Shown piece by piece: positions 1 through 5,996 of a DNA stretch of 10,541 nucleotides. Numbering within the stretch: position 1 is the stretch's first letter; the number at the start of each line of letters is the position of its first letter. A model generated the notes under the pieces. That model was given only the letters and a program-made list of their open reading frames with translations. It did no database searches and was not told where the DNA came from. Where the stretch lies: contig MGCE01000023.1 of the NCBI GenBank assembly GCA_001790315.1, forward strand, positions 1-10,541, given 5' to 3'. The position numbers were made by a program, and so were the translations under genes. The DNA comes from Candidatus Rokubacteria bacterium RIFCSPLOWO2_02_FULL_72_37. Lineage in GTDB: Bacteria > Methylomirabilota > Methylomirabilia > Rokubacteriales > CSP1-6.

Positions 1-24
1 GGAGCCCCATGGTAAGGTAGGCCC

Positions 25-504
25 ATGTCGGTCCAGCGCACGCCGATGACGCGCCAGGGCTACGAGAAGCTCCGTGACGAGCTCGACCGCCTGAAGCGCG
101 TCGAGCGTCCGTCGATCACCAGGGCGATCGCCGAGGCGCGGGCCCACGGCGACCTCAGCGAGAACGCGGAGTACCACGCCGCGCGGGAAAAGCAGAGCTT
201 CGTCGAGGGGCGGATCGCGGAGCTCGAGACGAAAGTCGGGGCGGCCGAGGTCATCGAGCCGCCCACGTCCGGGGACCGCGTCACGTTCGGGTCGACGGTG
301 CTCCTCGAGGACGAGGCCGGCAAGGGAGTCCGCTACCAGATCGTCGGGTCGGACGAGGTCGAGCCCGCGAAGGGACGCATTTCGGTGCTTGCGCCGCTGG
401 CGCGGACGCTCATCGGCAAGCGCGTCGGCGACACCGTCACGGCGCAGCTTCCCGGAGGGAAGAAGACGTTCGAGATCCTCGAGGCCAACTTCCCCTGGGA
501 GTGA
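25..504 (+). CDS. greA: Transcription elongation factor GreA
   Basis: A 159-residue protein, the normal length for GreA. GreA enters the secondary channel of RNA polymerase and stimulates cleavage of backtracked transcripts. Residues 8-80 are the antiparallel coiled coil. Its tip carries GDLSENAEY, with D43 and E46 matching the two acidic tip residues (D41/E44 in E. coli) that coordinate the catalytic magnesium. Residues 90-158 form the FKBP-like C-terminal domain, ending in the typical IGKRVGDTV and FEILE segments. The ATG at 25 gives a short tail before PMT, as in other GreA proteins; M8 is a weaker alternative start. An AAGG about 8 bases upstream is a weak ribosome site. Only 24 bases precede the start, so the promoter is outside the window. 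The gene is convergent with the DGQHR gene. Confidence 0.97.
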   Translation: MSVQRTPMTRQGYEKLRDELDRLKRVERPSITRAIAEARAHGDLSENAEYHAAREKQSFVEGRIAELETKVGAAEVIEPPTSGDRVTFGSTVLLEDEAGKGVRYQIVGSDEVEPAKGRISVLAPLARTLIGKRVGDTVTAQLPGGKKTFEILEANFPWE

Positions 505-525
505 GGGGCCGATGCCTCCCCTCCC
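497..525. terminator. Possible bidirectional hairpin between convergent greA and DGQHR genes
   Basis: GAGGGG at 503-508 is the exact reverse complement of CCCCTC at 518-523, with a 9-base loop. An alternative outer pairing joins GGGAG (497-501) to CTCCC (521-525). It overlaps the greA stop and fills most of the 27-base gap to the stop of the opposing gene. There is no T-tract on either side, so it is not a classical intrinsic terminator. It is a weak call based on position and symmetry. Confidence 0.3.
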
Positions 526-531
526 GGGACG

Positions 532-1665
532 CTAGCGGAGCGCTTCCCTGAGCTCGCGGGTGAGCACCTCGACCGTGCCGCGGGTCCCGCCCGTGAGCTT
601 GAGCTTCCACTCGCCCTCGGTCTCGAAGCGTCGGTCCCGCAGCCGCTCGCCCCACGGCCGGATCGCCTCGCGGATCGCGTGCAGGTCGAAGGGGTCGCGC
701 TTGAGCTCGCGCGCGCGCGCCATCACGTCGGGCGCCGTGCGGATGAAGGCCCGGAGCGCGGCGCCTGTCTTGATCGAGTACTTCCGTCCCGCCCAGGCCG
801 CGGGGAACGTGGTCGACAACGCTTTCACGTAGTTCAGGAAGAAGCGCTTCGCGTTCTGGCGGATCTCCTGGATCCTGCCGCCGCTGCCGAGCTTCTCGAC
901 GGTCTCCAGGAACTCCACGATCTCTTCGGCGAGCGGCGCCTGGCTCACGCGCCCGCGCCCCGTACCGAGCATCTTGATCTCGCCGTGGAGCGGCGAGGTG
1001 TCGTCCTCGTTGAGCGAGCGGATCACGTCGTGGGCGAGCGCCTGGTTGGGATCGGGATAGAGCTTGCGGCCCGCCAGGCTGATGATGTGCGACGGGTTGA
1101 GCCGTGTGTGCTTGGCGTTGATCGTCACGAACAGCTCGACGATCTGCCGGGCGTCCAGCGAGTCGAAGAGGACGGCCGGCACCTCGATGTTCATGTTCTC
1201 GCCCTGCTGCGAGAGCCCGTGGAGCGCGAGCAGCCGGTGCTGGCCGTCGAGGACGCGCAGCACGCCGTGCTCCTCCGGGATCTGCAGCAGCCCGAGGTCG
1301 TGGTGGCCCGCGACGGGCGTGAATGTGAACCGCTTCTCGGAGGTGATGATGACGGCGCCCGGGATGGCGGGCAAAGTCGCGGCGTCCTTGCACTCCCGGT
1401 AGTAGGTGACGAGCTCGTCGATCTTCCGGCGGATCACGGGGCGCTGATAGGCGGTCTCGCTCTCGCCGATGCGCCGCTCCAGTATGTCCCAGTTGACACG
1501 TGAGCGCGCGCTCATCCGGCTCTTCTTCGCGGGCTCGTTCTTCGGCCCGCCCGAGTAGCCGAGAACCTCGAACTTCACGAGCCGATCGATGTCCTTGGCC
1601 GAGAGCCCTGCCTGGTAGAACTCGACGCCGAACTGTTTCACGCGGCGCGCCGGCACTGTGATCAT
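532..1665 (-). CDS. DGQHR-domain protein (DndB-like family), orphan
   Basis: A 377-residue protein with the signature VLRVLDGQHRLLAL; the DGQHR motif is at residues 140-144. The second family block, LFVTINAKHTRLNPSHI, is at about 178-193. The family includes DndB, which regulates the dnd DNA phosphorothioation genes, and many uncharacterised proteins often found near DNA-modification or defence genes; the fold is thought to be related to ParB. The C-terminal part (about 250-377) is charged and helical. No signal peptide or membrane segment is seen, so it is probably cytoplasmic. The start ATG at 1665 has no Shine-Dalgarno; a promoter -10 lies only 9 bases upstream, which fits a leaderless mRNA. 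There is no dnd, pgl or restriction gene nearby, so its role here is unknown. Family membership is secure, function is not. Confidence 0.85.
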   Translation of the reverse strand: MITVPARRVKQFGVEFYQAGLSAKDIDRLVKFEVLGYSGGPKNEPAKKSRMSARSRVNWDILERRIGESETAYQRPVIRRKIDELVTYYRECKDAATLPAIPGAVIITSEKRFTFTPVAGHHDLGLLQIPEEHGVLRVLDGQHRLLALHGLSQQGENMNIEVPAVLFDSLDARQIVELFVTINAKHTRLNPSHIISLAGRKLYPDPNQALAHDVIRSLNEDDTSPLHGEIKMLGTGRGRVSQAPLAEEIVEFLETVEKLGSGGRIQEIRQNAKRFFLNYVKALSTTFPAAWAGRKYSIKTGAALRAFIRTAPDVMARARELKRDPFDLHAIREAIRPWGERLRDRRFETEGEWKLKLTGGTRGTVEVLTRELREALR

Positions 1666-1674
1666 AGGCGCAAT

Positions 1675-1703
1675 ATGCTACTTGATCTGCAAACCCCTGT
1701 CAA
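1675..1703 (-). promoter_or_regulatory. Sigma-70-type promoter of the DGQHR gene
   Basis: On the minus strand a perfect -35 TTGACA (1703-1698) is followed by a 17-base spacer and a -10 TAGCAT (1680-1675, 4 of 6 matches). The ATG begins 10 bases after the -10, at 1665. Transcription would be expected to start about 6-8 bases after the -10, leaving at most a few leader bases and no room for a ribosome site. The stretch is an AT-rich island in otherwise GC-rich DNA, which supports a real promoter. Confidence 0.7.
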
Positions 1704-1725
1704 TAGAGGGATTTTCAGTTATCAT
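1697..1725 (+). promoter_or_regulatory. Promoter of the EamA transporter gene, overlapping the divergent promoter
   Basis: A plus-strand -35 CTGTCA (1697-1702, 4 of 6) is followed by a 17-base spacer and a -10 TATCAT (1720-1725, 5 of 6). The expected transcription start, 7 bases after the -10, is 1732, the first base of the ATG. The nearest purine-rich run (GAGGG, 1706-1710) is over 20 bases from the ATG, too far for a normal ribosome site. The -35 overlaps five bases of the opposing promoter's -35. Confidence 0.55.
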
Positions 1726-1731
1726 GCCGCC

Positions 1732-2595
1732 ATGCCAGGCGCCGCCTTGGCACTCGTCGTCGGCGCTGCGGTGCTCCACGCCGCCTGGAACGCCCTCGCC
1801 AAGCAGGGCCGGGACCAGTTCCTCTTCCTCTGGTGCTCGGTCACGCTCGCGTCGGTGGTGCTCGCGCCGTGGGCCGGCGCGTGGCTCGCGGCCGAGGGGC
1901 TCCCCGGGGCCGCCCTGCCGTTCGTCGGCGCGACGATCGCCCTGCACGCCGTCTATTTCTTCGCTCTCGGCCGCTCGTACGGCTCCGGCGATTTCTCACG
2001 CGTCTACCCGATCGCGCGCGGCCTCGGCGTCGCGCTCGTGCCGGTCGCGGCGTTCCTGATCTTCGGCGAACGGGTCTCGACGCTCGGCGCGGCCGGCATC
2101 GCCCTCGTCGTGCTCGGGGTCGCGGGCCTGCATGCCCCCGGGCGTGCGCCGACCGGCGCGCCCGCCGCCACGCACCGGCCGGCGGGGACCGGGTGGGCGC
2201 TCCTCACCGGGCTCAGCATCGCGGCGTACTCGCTCGTGGACAAGGCGGGCGTGGCCCGGCTCCACCCGGTGCCGTACATCGCCCTGCTGGGCGCGGGCTC
2301 GAGCCTCCTGCTGCTCCCCATGGTCCTCGCCCGGCGCGCGGCGCTCCGCCGGGAGTGGGCCGTGAGCTGGCGGGCCATCGTCGTGGCCTCGACGATGAAC
2401 CTCACGGCGTACCTGCTGGTGCTGTTCGCCTTCCGCCTCTCGAAGGCCGGCTATGTCGTCGCCGCGCGCGAACTCTCGATCCTGTTCTCGGCGTTCATCG
2501 GCAGCCTCTGGCTCGGCGAAGGGCGGCTCCTGCCGCGGCTCGCGGGCGCCTCGGTGGTGGTCGCGGGCGTCGCGCTCGTCGCGCTCGCGCGCTAG
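1732..2595 (+). CDS. EamA/DMT-family transporter
   Basis: A 287-residue, very hydrophobic inner-membrane protein with about ten predicted membrane segments in two repeated halves (about 1-135 and 152-287). This is the standard EamA architecture of the drug/metabolite transporter superfamily. Family hallmarks are HAAWNALAK (16-24) in helix 1, SRVYPIARG (89-97) in the first half and a proline/alanine-rich cytoplasmic linker at 134-152. The second half ends with the usual helix 9-10 region (SAFIGSLWLGEG). Substrate cannot be told; family members export amino acids or other metabolites. I chose ATG 1732 because it begins directly at helix 1. An in-frame ATG at 1675 would add 19 residues but lies inside the promoter region and has no ribosome site. 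The stop overlaps the stop of the opposing CoA-transferase gene. Confidence 0.9.
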   Translation: MPGAALALVVGAAVLHAAWNALAKQGRDQFLFLWCSVTLASVVLAPWAGAWLAAEGLPGAALPFVGATIALHAVYFFALGRSYGSGDFSRVYPIARGLGVALVPVAAFLIFGERVSTLGAAGIALVVLGVAGLHAPGRAPTGAPAATHRPAGTGWALLTGLSIAAYSLVDKAGVARLHPVPYIALLGAGSSLLLLPMVLARRAALRREWAVSWRAIVVASTMNLTAYLLVLFAFRLSKAGYVVAARELSILFSAFIGSLWLGEGRLLPRLAGASVVVAGVALVALAR

Positions 2596-3791
2596 GGACC
2601 GGACGCCGCGGTGGCGCCCGAGGCGAGCAAGGCCTCGATCTCGGCCGCGTCGAACCCGGCCTCGCGCAGCACCTCGACACTGTGCTCGCCGAGGCGCGGC
2701 TGGAGCCGGCGGATCGAGCCCGGGGTGCGGCCGAAGGTCGCCGGGATGCCCGGCATCCGGAGCGTCCCCTCCGAGGGGTGCTCGACGATCTGCCAGAAGC
2801 CCGTCGCCGCGAGCTGTGGATCCGTGAGCAGCGACTCGAGCGTGTTGACGACCATCGCGGGGACGTTCGCCTCGTCGAGCGCGGCAAGCCATTCGGCGGA
2901 GGTCCGGGTCGCCACGATCTTCCCGAGCTCCTCGTACAGCAGCTCGATGTGGGCCAGGCGCGAGGCGAGCGTCTGGAAGCGCGGATCCTCGAGCAGGTCG
3001 GACCGTCCGCTGAGCGTGAAGAACGCGCGCCAGTGGGCGTCCGTGTACGGGAGCACGGCGAGGTAGCCGTCCCGGGTCGGGAACGGCCGCCGCCAGCGGT
3101 TGAGCACGCGCTTGTAGCCCGCCGTCTCGCGGGGCGGCACGAAGGTCTCGCCGTAGAGGTGCTCGACCATCACCCAGGCCGTGACGGTCTCGAACATCGG
3201 CACCTCGAGCGCCTGACCCTCACCGGTCCGCGCCTTGTGGAAGAGCGCGGCGAGGATCGCCTGCGCCACCGCCATCGAGCTGGTCTTGTCCGCGACGATC
3301 GTGGGCAGGTAGCGCGGCTCGCCCATGAGCGCGGTCTGGAGCGAGGCCAGGCCCGAGGCCGCCTGGATGATGTCGTCGTACACGGGCTTGTCGCGGTACG
3401 GCCCGGCCGCGCGGAAGCCGTAGGTCGCACAGTAGACGATGCCGGGATTCTCGACCCGCACGCGCTCGTACTCGACGCCGAGCCGCGCCGCGGGCTGGGG
3501 ACGGAAGTTGTGCATGAACACGTCGGCGGTGCGCACGAGGCGCATCAGCGCCGCGTGCCCCGCGGGCTGCTTGAGGTCGAGGACGAGGCTGCGCTTGTTC
3601 CGGTTGCAGCCGAGGAAGAACGCGGCCATGCCCGCGTGGTGTGCGGGGCCGAGCTGGCGCGTCGTGTCGCCTTCCGGGGGCTCGATCTTGACGACGTCGG
3701 CGCCGAGGTCGCCGAGCGTCTGGCTCGCGAGCGGACCGAGGACCACGGTGGTGGCGTCGAGGATGCGGACGCCGTCGAGCGGTCCGGGCAT
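2592..3791 (-). CDS. CaiB/BaiF (class III) CoA transferase
   Basis: A 399-residue protein, the family's normal length. These enzymes move CoA between carboxylic acids through an aspartyl-CoA intermediate. Family blocks are GVRILDATTVVLGP (7-20), LGADVVKIEPPEGD (29-42), NRNKRSLVLDLK (63-74), RTADVFMHNFRP (87-98) and YDDIIQAASG (138-147). D168 in IVADKTSS is at the position of the catalytic aspartate. The C-terminal half has the usual FPTRDGYLAV segment. The substrate is uncertain; its neighbour lhgO suggests a dicarboxylate such as glutarate, as in the SUGCT branch, but that is inference. It starts 13 bases after the lhgO stop. An AGGAGG that begins inside that stop codon lies 9 bases before the ATG, so the two genes are an operon and probably coupled in translation. 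Confidence 0.93.
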   Translation of the reverse strand: MPGPLDGVRILDATTVVLGPLASQTLGDLGADVVKIEPPEGDTTRQLGPAHHAGMAAFFLGCNRNKRSLVLDLKQPAGHAALMRLVRTADVFMHNFRPQPAARLGVEYERVRVENPGIVYCATYGFRAAGPYRDKPVYDDIIQAASGLASLQTALMGEPRYLPTIVADKTSSMAVAQAILAALFHKARTGEGQALEVPMFETVTAWVMVEHLYGETFVPPRETAGYKRVLNRWRRPFPTRDGYLAVLPYTDAHWRAFFTLSGRSDLLEDPRFQTLASRLAHIELLYEELGKIVATRTSAEWLAALDEANVPAMVVNTLESLLTDPQLAATGFWQIVEHPSEGTLRMPGIPATFGRTPGSIRRLQPRLGEHSVEVLREAGFDAAEIEALLASGATAASGP

Positions 3792-3800
3792 GGAACGGAC

Positions 3801-3806
3801 CCTCCT
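3801..3806 (-). promoter_or_regulatory. Strong ribosome binding site of the CoA-transferase gene
   Basis: The minus strand reads TAGGAGG, in which the lhgO stop codon TAG (3807-3805) overlaps AGGAGG (3806-3801). The spacer to the ATG is 9 bases. It fixes the start at 3791 and links translation of the two genes. Confidence 0.8.
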
Positions 3807-5007
3807 ACTTCAGGTCGAACGCCTCGACGGCCAGGTCGGCCACGTGACGGCCGATCGCGAGCGAGGCGGTCGCGGCCGGGGACGGCGCGTTGAGCACGTG
3901 GATGGCGTCGGCGGTGGCCGCGATGCGGAAGTCGTCCACGAGCGTGCCGTCGGGGCTCACCGCCTGCGCGCGGACGCCGGCCCCCCCCGTGGAGAGATCG
4001 TCGGCGACCAGGTCCGGGACGAGCCGCTGGAGCGCCTCGACGAACGCCGCCTTGCTGAGCGAGCGGTACATCTCGTACGCTCCCATGCGCCAGTAGCGGC
4101 GCGCCATGCGCCAGAACCCGCGGTAGGCGAGGGTGCCAGCCAGCTCCCGCGGGCTCATGTGCGCGAACCGGTAGCCCTCGCGCGCGAACGCGAGCACGGC
4201 GTTGGGGCCGGCCTCGACGTCTCCATGGATGGTCCGCGTGAGGTGCACGCCGAGGAACGGGAACTCGGGGTCGGGGACGGGATAGATGAGTCCGCGGACG
4301 AGGCTCCGGCGCTCGGGCCGGAGCATGTAGTACTCGCCCCGGAACGGGACGATGCGAACGCCCGGGCGCGCCCCGGCCAGGCGTGCGACCGCGTCCGAGT
4401 AGAGGCCCGCGCAGTTGACGAGCCGGCGGGTCTTGAGCGCGAGCCGCCCCGCACCGATCTCCAGGCCCTCGCCGGTGCGCTCGAGCGCGGCGACCCGCAC
4501 GCCCGTCTCCACCGCGACGCCGCCGGCGACGAGGTCGCGCGCGAGGGCGGCCGCGACCTCCCCGTAATCGACGATCCCGGTCGAGGGCGAGGCGAGCGCG
4601 CGGACCGCGGCCGCGTGCGGCTCGAGCTCGCGCAGGCGCGTCGGCTCGAGGAGCTCGATGGGGACGCCGTTGGCGGTGGCGCGCTCGTGGAGGGTCATGA
4701 GACGAGGCACCTCGGCCTCGGCGGTCGCGACGACGACCTTCCCGCAGCGCTCGACGCGGATGCCGTGCTCCTCGCAGAAGCGGTACATCAGCGCTTTGCC
4801 CTCGACGCAGAGGCGCGCCTTGTGGGAGCCGGGCCGGTAGTAGATGCCCGAGTGGATGACGCCCGAGTTGTGACCGGTCTGGTGCGTCGCGAGCCGCGGT
4901 TCCTTTTCCAGGAGGATGAGTCGCGCGCGCGGCGCGCGCTCGTGGAGCGCCCGGGCGGTGGCGAGGCCCACGATGCCGCCGCCGACGATCGCGATGTCGT
5001 AGGTCAC
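3805..5007 (-). CDS. lhgO: L-2-hydroxyglutarate oxidase LhgO
   Basis: A 400-residue FAD enzyme of the DAO family that oxidises L-2-hydroxyglutarate to 2-oxoglutarate and passes electrons to quinone or oxygen at the membrane. The N-terminus is a Rossmann motif, IAIVGGGIVGLATARAL (5-21), with an acidic residue ending beta-2 (LLEKEPR). The LhgO signature HQTGHNSGVIHSGIYYRPGS follows at about 42-61. Further matches are LVNCAGLYSD, VPFRGEYYML and FPFLGVHLTR, and near the C-terminus TGGAGVRAQ, which packs against the flavin. The start is a GTG at 5007, the only one that leaves the Rossmann strand intact. It has no ribosome site, but a perfect TATAAT lies 8 bases upstream, suggesting a leaderless mRNA. 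The CoA-transferase gene follows in the same operon. A run of eight G encodes part of TGGAG. Confidence 0.95.
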   Translation of the reverse strand: MTYDIAIVGGGIVGLATARALHERAPRARLILLEKEPRLATHQTGHNSGVIHSGIYYRPGSHKARLCVEGKALMYRFCEEHGIRVERCGKVVVATAEAEVPRLMTLHERATANGVPIELLEPTRLRELEPHAAAVRALASPSTGIVDYGEVAAALARDLVAGGVAVETGVRVAALERTGEGLEIGAGRLALKTRRLVNCAGLYSDAVARLAGARPGVRIVPFRGEYYMLRPERRSLVRGLIYPVPDPEFPFLGVHLTRTIHGDVEAGPNAVLAFAREGYRFAHMSPRELAGTLAYRGFWRMARRYWRMGAYEMYRSLSKAAFVEALQRLVPDLVADDLSTGGAGVRAQAVSPDGTLVDDFRIAATADAIHVLNAPSPAATASLAIGRHVADLAVEAFDLK

Positions 5008-5014
5008 GGGGCGG

Positions 5015-5020
5015 TATTAT
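5015..5020 (+). promoter_or_regulatory. -10 element of the DinB-superfamily gene
   Basis: TATTAT (5 of 6 matches to TATAAT) lies 20 bases before the ATG at 5041, giving a leader of about 14 bases that contains the ribosome site. I find no convincing -35 at 16-18 bases. It overlaps the opposite-strand -10 of lhgO by five bases, forming the symmetric TATTATA at 5015-5021. Confidence 0.4.
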
Positions 5021-5021
5021 A
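5016..5021 (-). promoter_or_regulatory. Consensus -10 element of lhgO
   Basis: On the minus strand TATAAT (5021-5016) is a perfect match, followed by eight bases (ACCGCCCC) and then the GTG start. Expected transcription start is within two bases of the GTG. No -35 resembling TTGACA is found at 16-18 bases, so the promoter may need an activator or rely on the -10 alone. Confidence 0.55.
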
Positions 5022-5030
5022 GACGTCCCG

Positions 5031-5036
5031 AGGAGG
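5031..5036 (+). promoter_or_regulatory. Ribosome binding site of the DinB-superfamily gene
   Basis: AGGAGG, with four bases (GATT) to the ATG at 5041. It fixes this start and contrasts with the neighbouring lhgO, which has no such site. Confidence 0.75.
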
Positions 5037-5040
5037 GATT

Positions 5041-5556
5041 ATGACCCGATCGTCCTGTCCGATCTGTCGCTCGCCTCATGACCGGCTCGGCCGGCGCCCG
5101 GTGCTCGCCGCGCTCGCCGCGGCCCCGGGCGCGCTCGCGCGCGAGGTCGCGCGCGTGCCCGGCCGCGTGCTCCGGCGCCGGCCCGCGCGGCGCGCGTGGT
5201 CGGTGACGGAGGTCCTCGCACACCTGCTCGACGCGGAGATCACGCTGGGCTTCAGGATCCGCGCGGTCGCGGCGGAACCCGGCGGCGTGCTCCCCGCATG
5301 GAACCAGGAGAAGTGGACCGACAGCCTGCGGCACCGCCGCGCCGAGCCGGCGCAAACCCTCACCGCCGTCACGGCGCTGCGCGCGGCCAACGTCGCACTG
5401 GCTCGTCGGCTCACCGCGGCGCAGCGGCGCCTGCGCGGCCGGCACCCCGAGTACGGCCCGCTCCGGGTCGACCAGATGCTCGAGCACTTCGCCGAGCACG
5501 ACCTGAACCACCTGGCCCAGATCCGGACGGCACTCGCGACGCTCCGGCCGCGCTGA
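5041..5556 (+). CDS. DinB-superfamily (YfiT/DUF664-like) metal-binding protein
   Basis: A 171-residue protein of the DinB four-helix-bundle fold; it is unrelated to DNA polymerase IV, which shares the name. Two family blocks are visible: RAWSVTEVLAHLLDAE (51-66), and MLEHFAEHDLNHLAQI (146-161). H61, H153 and H157 match the usual triad that binds a divalent metal. Family members act as thiol-dependent transferases or are uncharacterised, so no reaction is assigned. The N-terminus carries CPICRSPH (6-13), a small cysteine/histidine cluster not needed for the fold. The ATG at 5041 follows an AGGAGG at close spacing. It is divergent from lhgO and convergent with the NIPSNAP gene, with 11 bases between their stops. 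Confidence 0.85.
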   Translation: MTRSSCPICRSPHDRLGRRPVLAALAAAPGALAREVARVPGRVLRRRPARRAWSVTEVLAHLLDAEITLGFRIRAVAAEPGGVLPAWNQEKWTDSLRHRRAEPAQTLTAVTALRAANVALARRLTAAQRRLRGRHPEYGPLRVDQMLEHFAEHDLNHLAQIRTALATLRPR

Positions 5557-5567
5557 GGCGCCGCGGG

Positions 5568-5891
5568 CTACTGGAGGGGCGAGAAGCGCGTCGGCCGCCA
5601 GACCTTGTTCACGACGCGCTCGACGAGCGGGCCGTTGGCCTCGGTCGCCTGCTTGGCCGCCTGCCACTCCGGGTCGGCCATGAACGCCGCCCACGTCCGC
5701 TCGCGGTGCGCGAGGTCGTCGTAGGCGCAGATGTAGACCAGCTCGTTCGACTCGCCGATCACCGGCTCCCAGAAGCCGACGACGCGGATCCCGTGCTTGG
5801 CGAACAGCCGCATGGTGACGTCGGCGAACCGCTTCTGGATGTCGGGCATACGCCCCGGCATCACGTAGTACGCGCGGTACTCGTAGATCAT
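5568..5891 (-). CDS. NIPSNAP family protein
   Basis: A 107-residue single-domain protein with the NIPSNAP pattern. It starts IYEYRAYYVMPGRMPDI (2-18), then has VVGFWEPVIGESNELVYICAYDDLAHRE (37-64) and the WAAFMADPEWQAAK block (67-80). The fold is a ferredoxin-like alpha/beta barrel dimer. Bacterial members often sit next to catabolic genes but have no agreed function. There is no signal peptide. An AAGGGAG about 10 bases before the ATG supports the start. The gene is divergent from the MaoC gene (105 bases apart) and ends facing the DinB-superfamily gene. A catabolic or protective accessory role is only inference. Confidence 0.88.
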   Translation of the reverse strand: MIYEYRAYYVMPGRMPDIQKRFADVTMRLFAKHGIRVVGFWEPVIGESNELVYICAYDDLAHRERTWAAFMADPEWQAAKQATEANGPLVERVVNKVWRPTRFSPLQ

Positions 5892-5927
5892 GGACGCTCG
5901 CTCCCTTCTCGCGGGGACATGGGCCGC

Positions 5928-5956
5928 ACTCTACACCAGCGCGGCATGGGTTGCGA
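5928..5956 (-). promoter_or_regulatory. Weak candidate promoter of the NIPSNAP gene
   Basis: On the minus strand TCGCAA (5956-5951, 3 of 6) is followed by a 17-base spacer and TAGAGT (5933-5928, 4 of 6). The leader would be about 30 bases and include the ribosome site. Matches are weak. It is listed mainly because the -35 hexamer coincides with that of the divergent candidate promoter. Confidence 0.25.
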
Positions 5957-5979
5957 TCACCGAAGCATCCTCGTACCAT
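5951..5979 (+). promoter_or_regulatory. Candidate promoter of the MaoC-CitE operon
   Basis: TTGCGA (5951-5956, 4 of 6) is followed by a 17-base spacer and TACCAT (5974-5979, 4 of 6). The expected start is about 5986, so the GGGAGG ribosome site (5986-5991) would be at the very 5' end of the mRNA. It is the best candidate in this gap, but weak. Confidence 0.3.
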
Positions 5980-5996
5980 CGCGCCGGGAGGACGCG

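Noticed and set aside
1..15. End of an upstream gene (frame ending TAA at 13-15)
   Set aside because: Only four codons are visible, too few to support a gene.
708..720. Alternating CG run (CGCGCGCGCGCGC) as a regulatory or Z-DNA element
   Set aside because: It lies inside the DGQHR coding region and encodes ordinary Ala/Arg codons. Such runs are common at this GC level.
1675..1731. Upstream ATG at 1675 as the transporter start
   Set aside because: The added 19 residues are encoded by the promoter region and have no ribosome site. Helix 1 begins at ATG 1732.
1833..3893. A 686-codon plus-strand open frame across the transporter and CoA-transferase genes
   Set aside because: Composition is Arg/Ala/Gly-rich and unstructured. 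It spans two well-supported genes in other frames, so it is a shadow frame.
3439..5022. A 527-codon plus-strand frame opposite lhgO
   Set aside because: Antisense to a textbook LhgO sequence, with repetitive charged composition and no motif.
5196..5996. In-frame N-terminal extension of the MaoC gene
   Set aside because: The extension is Arg/Pro-rich with no similarity to hydratases and overlaps two other genes. ATG 5997 has a good ribosome site and matches the family's usual N-terminus.
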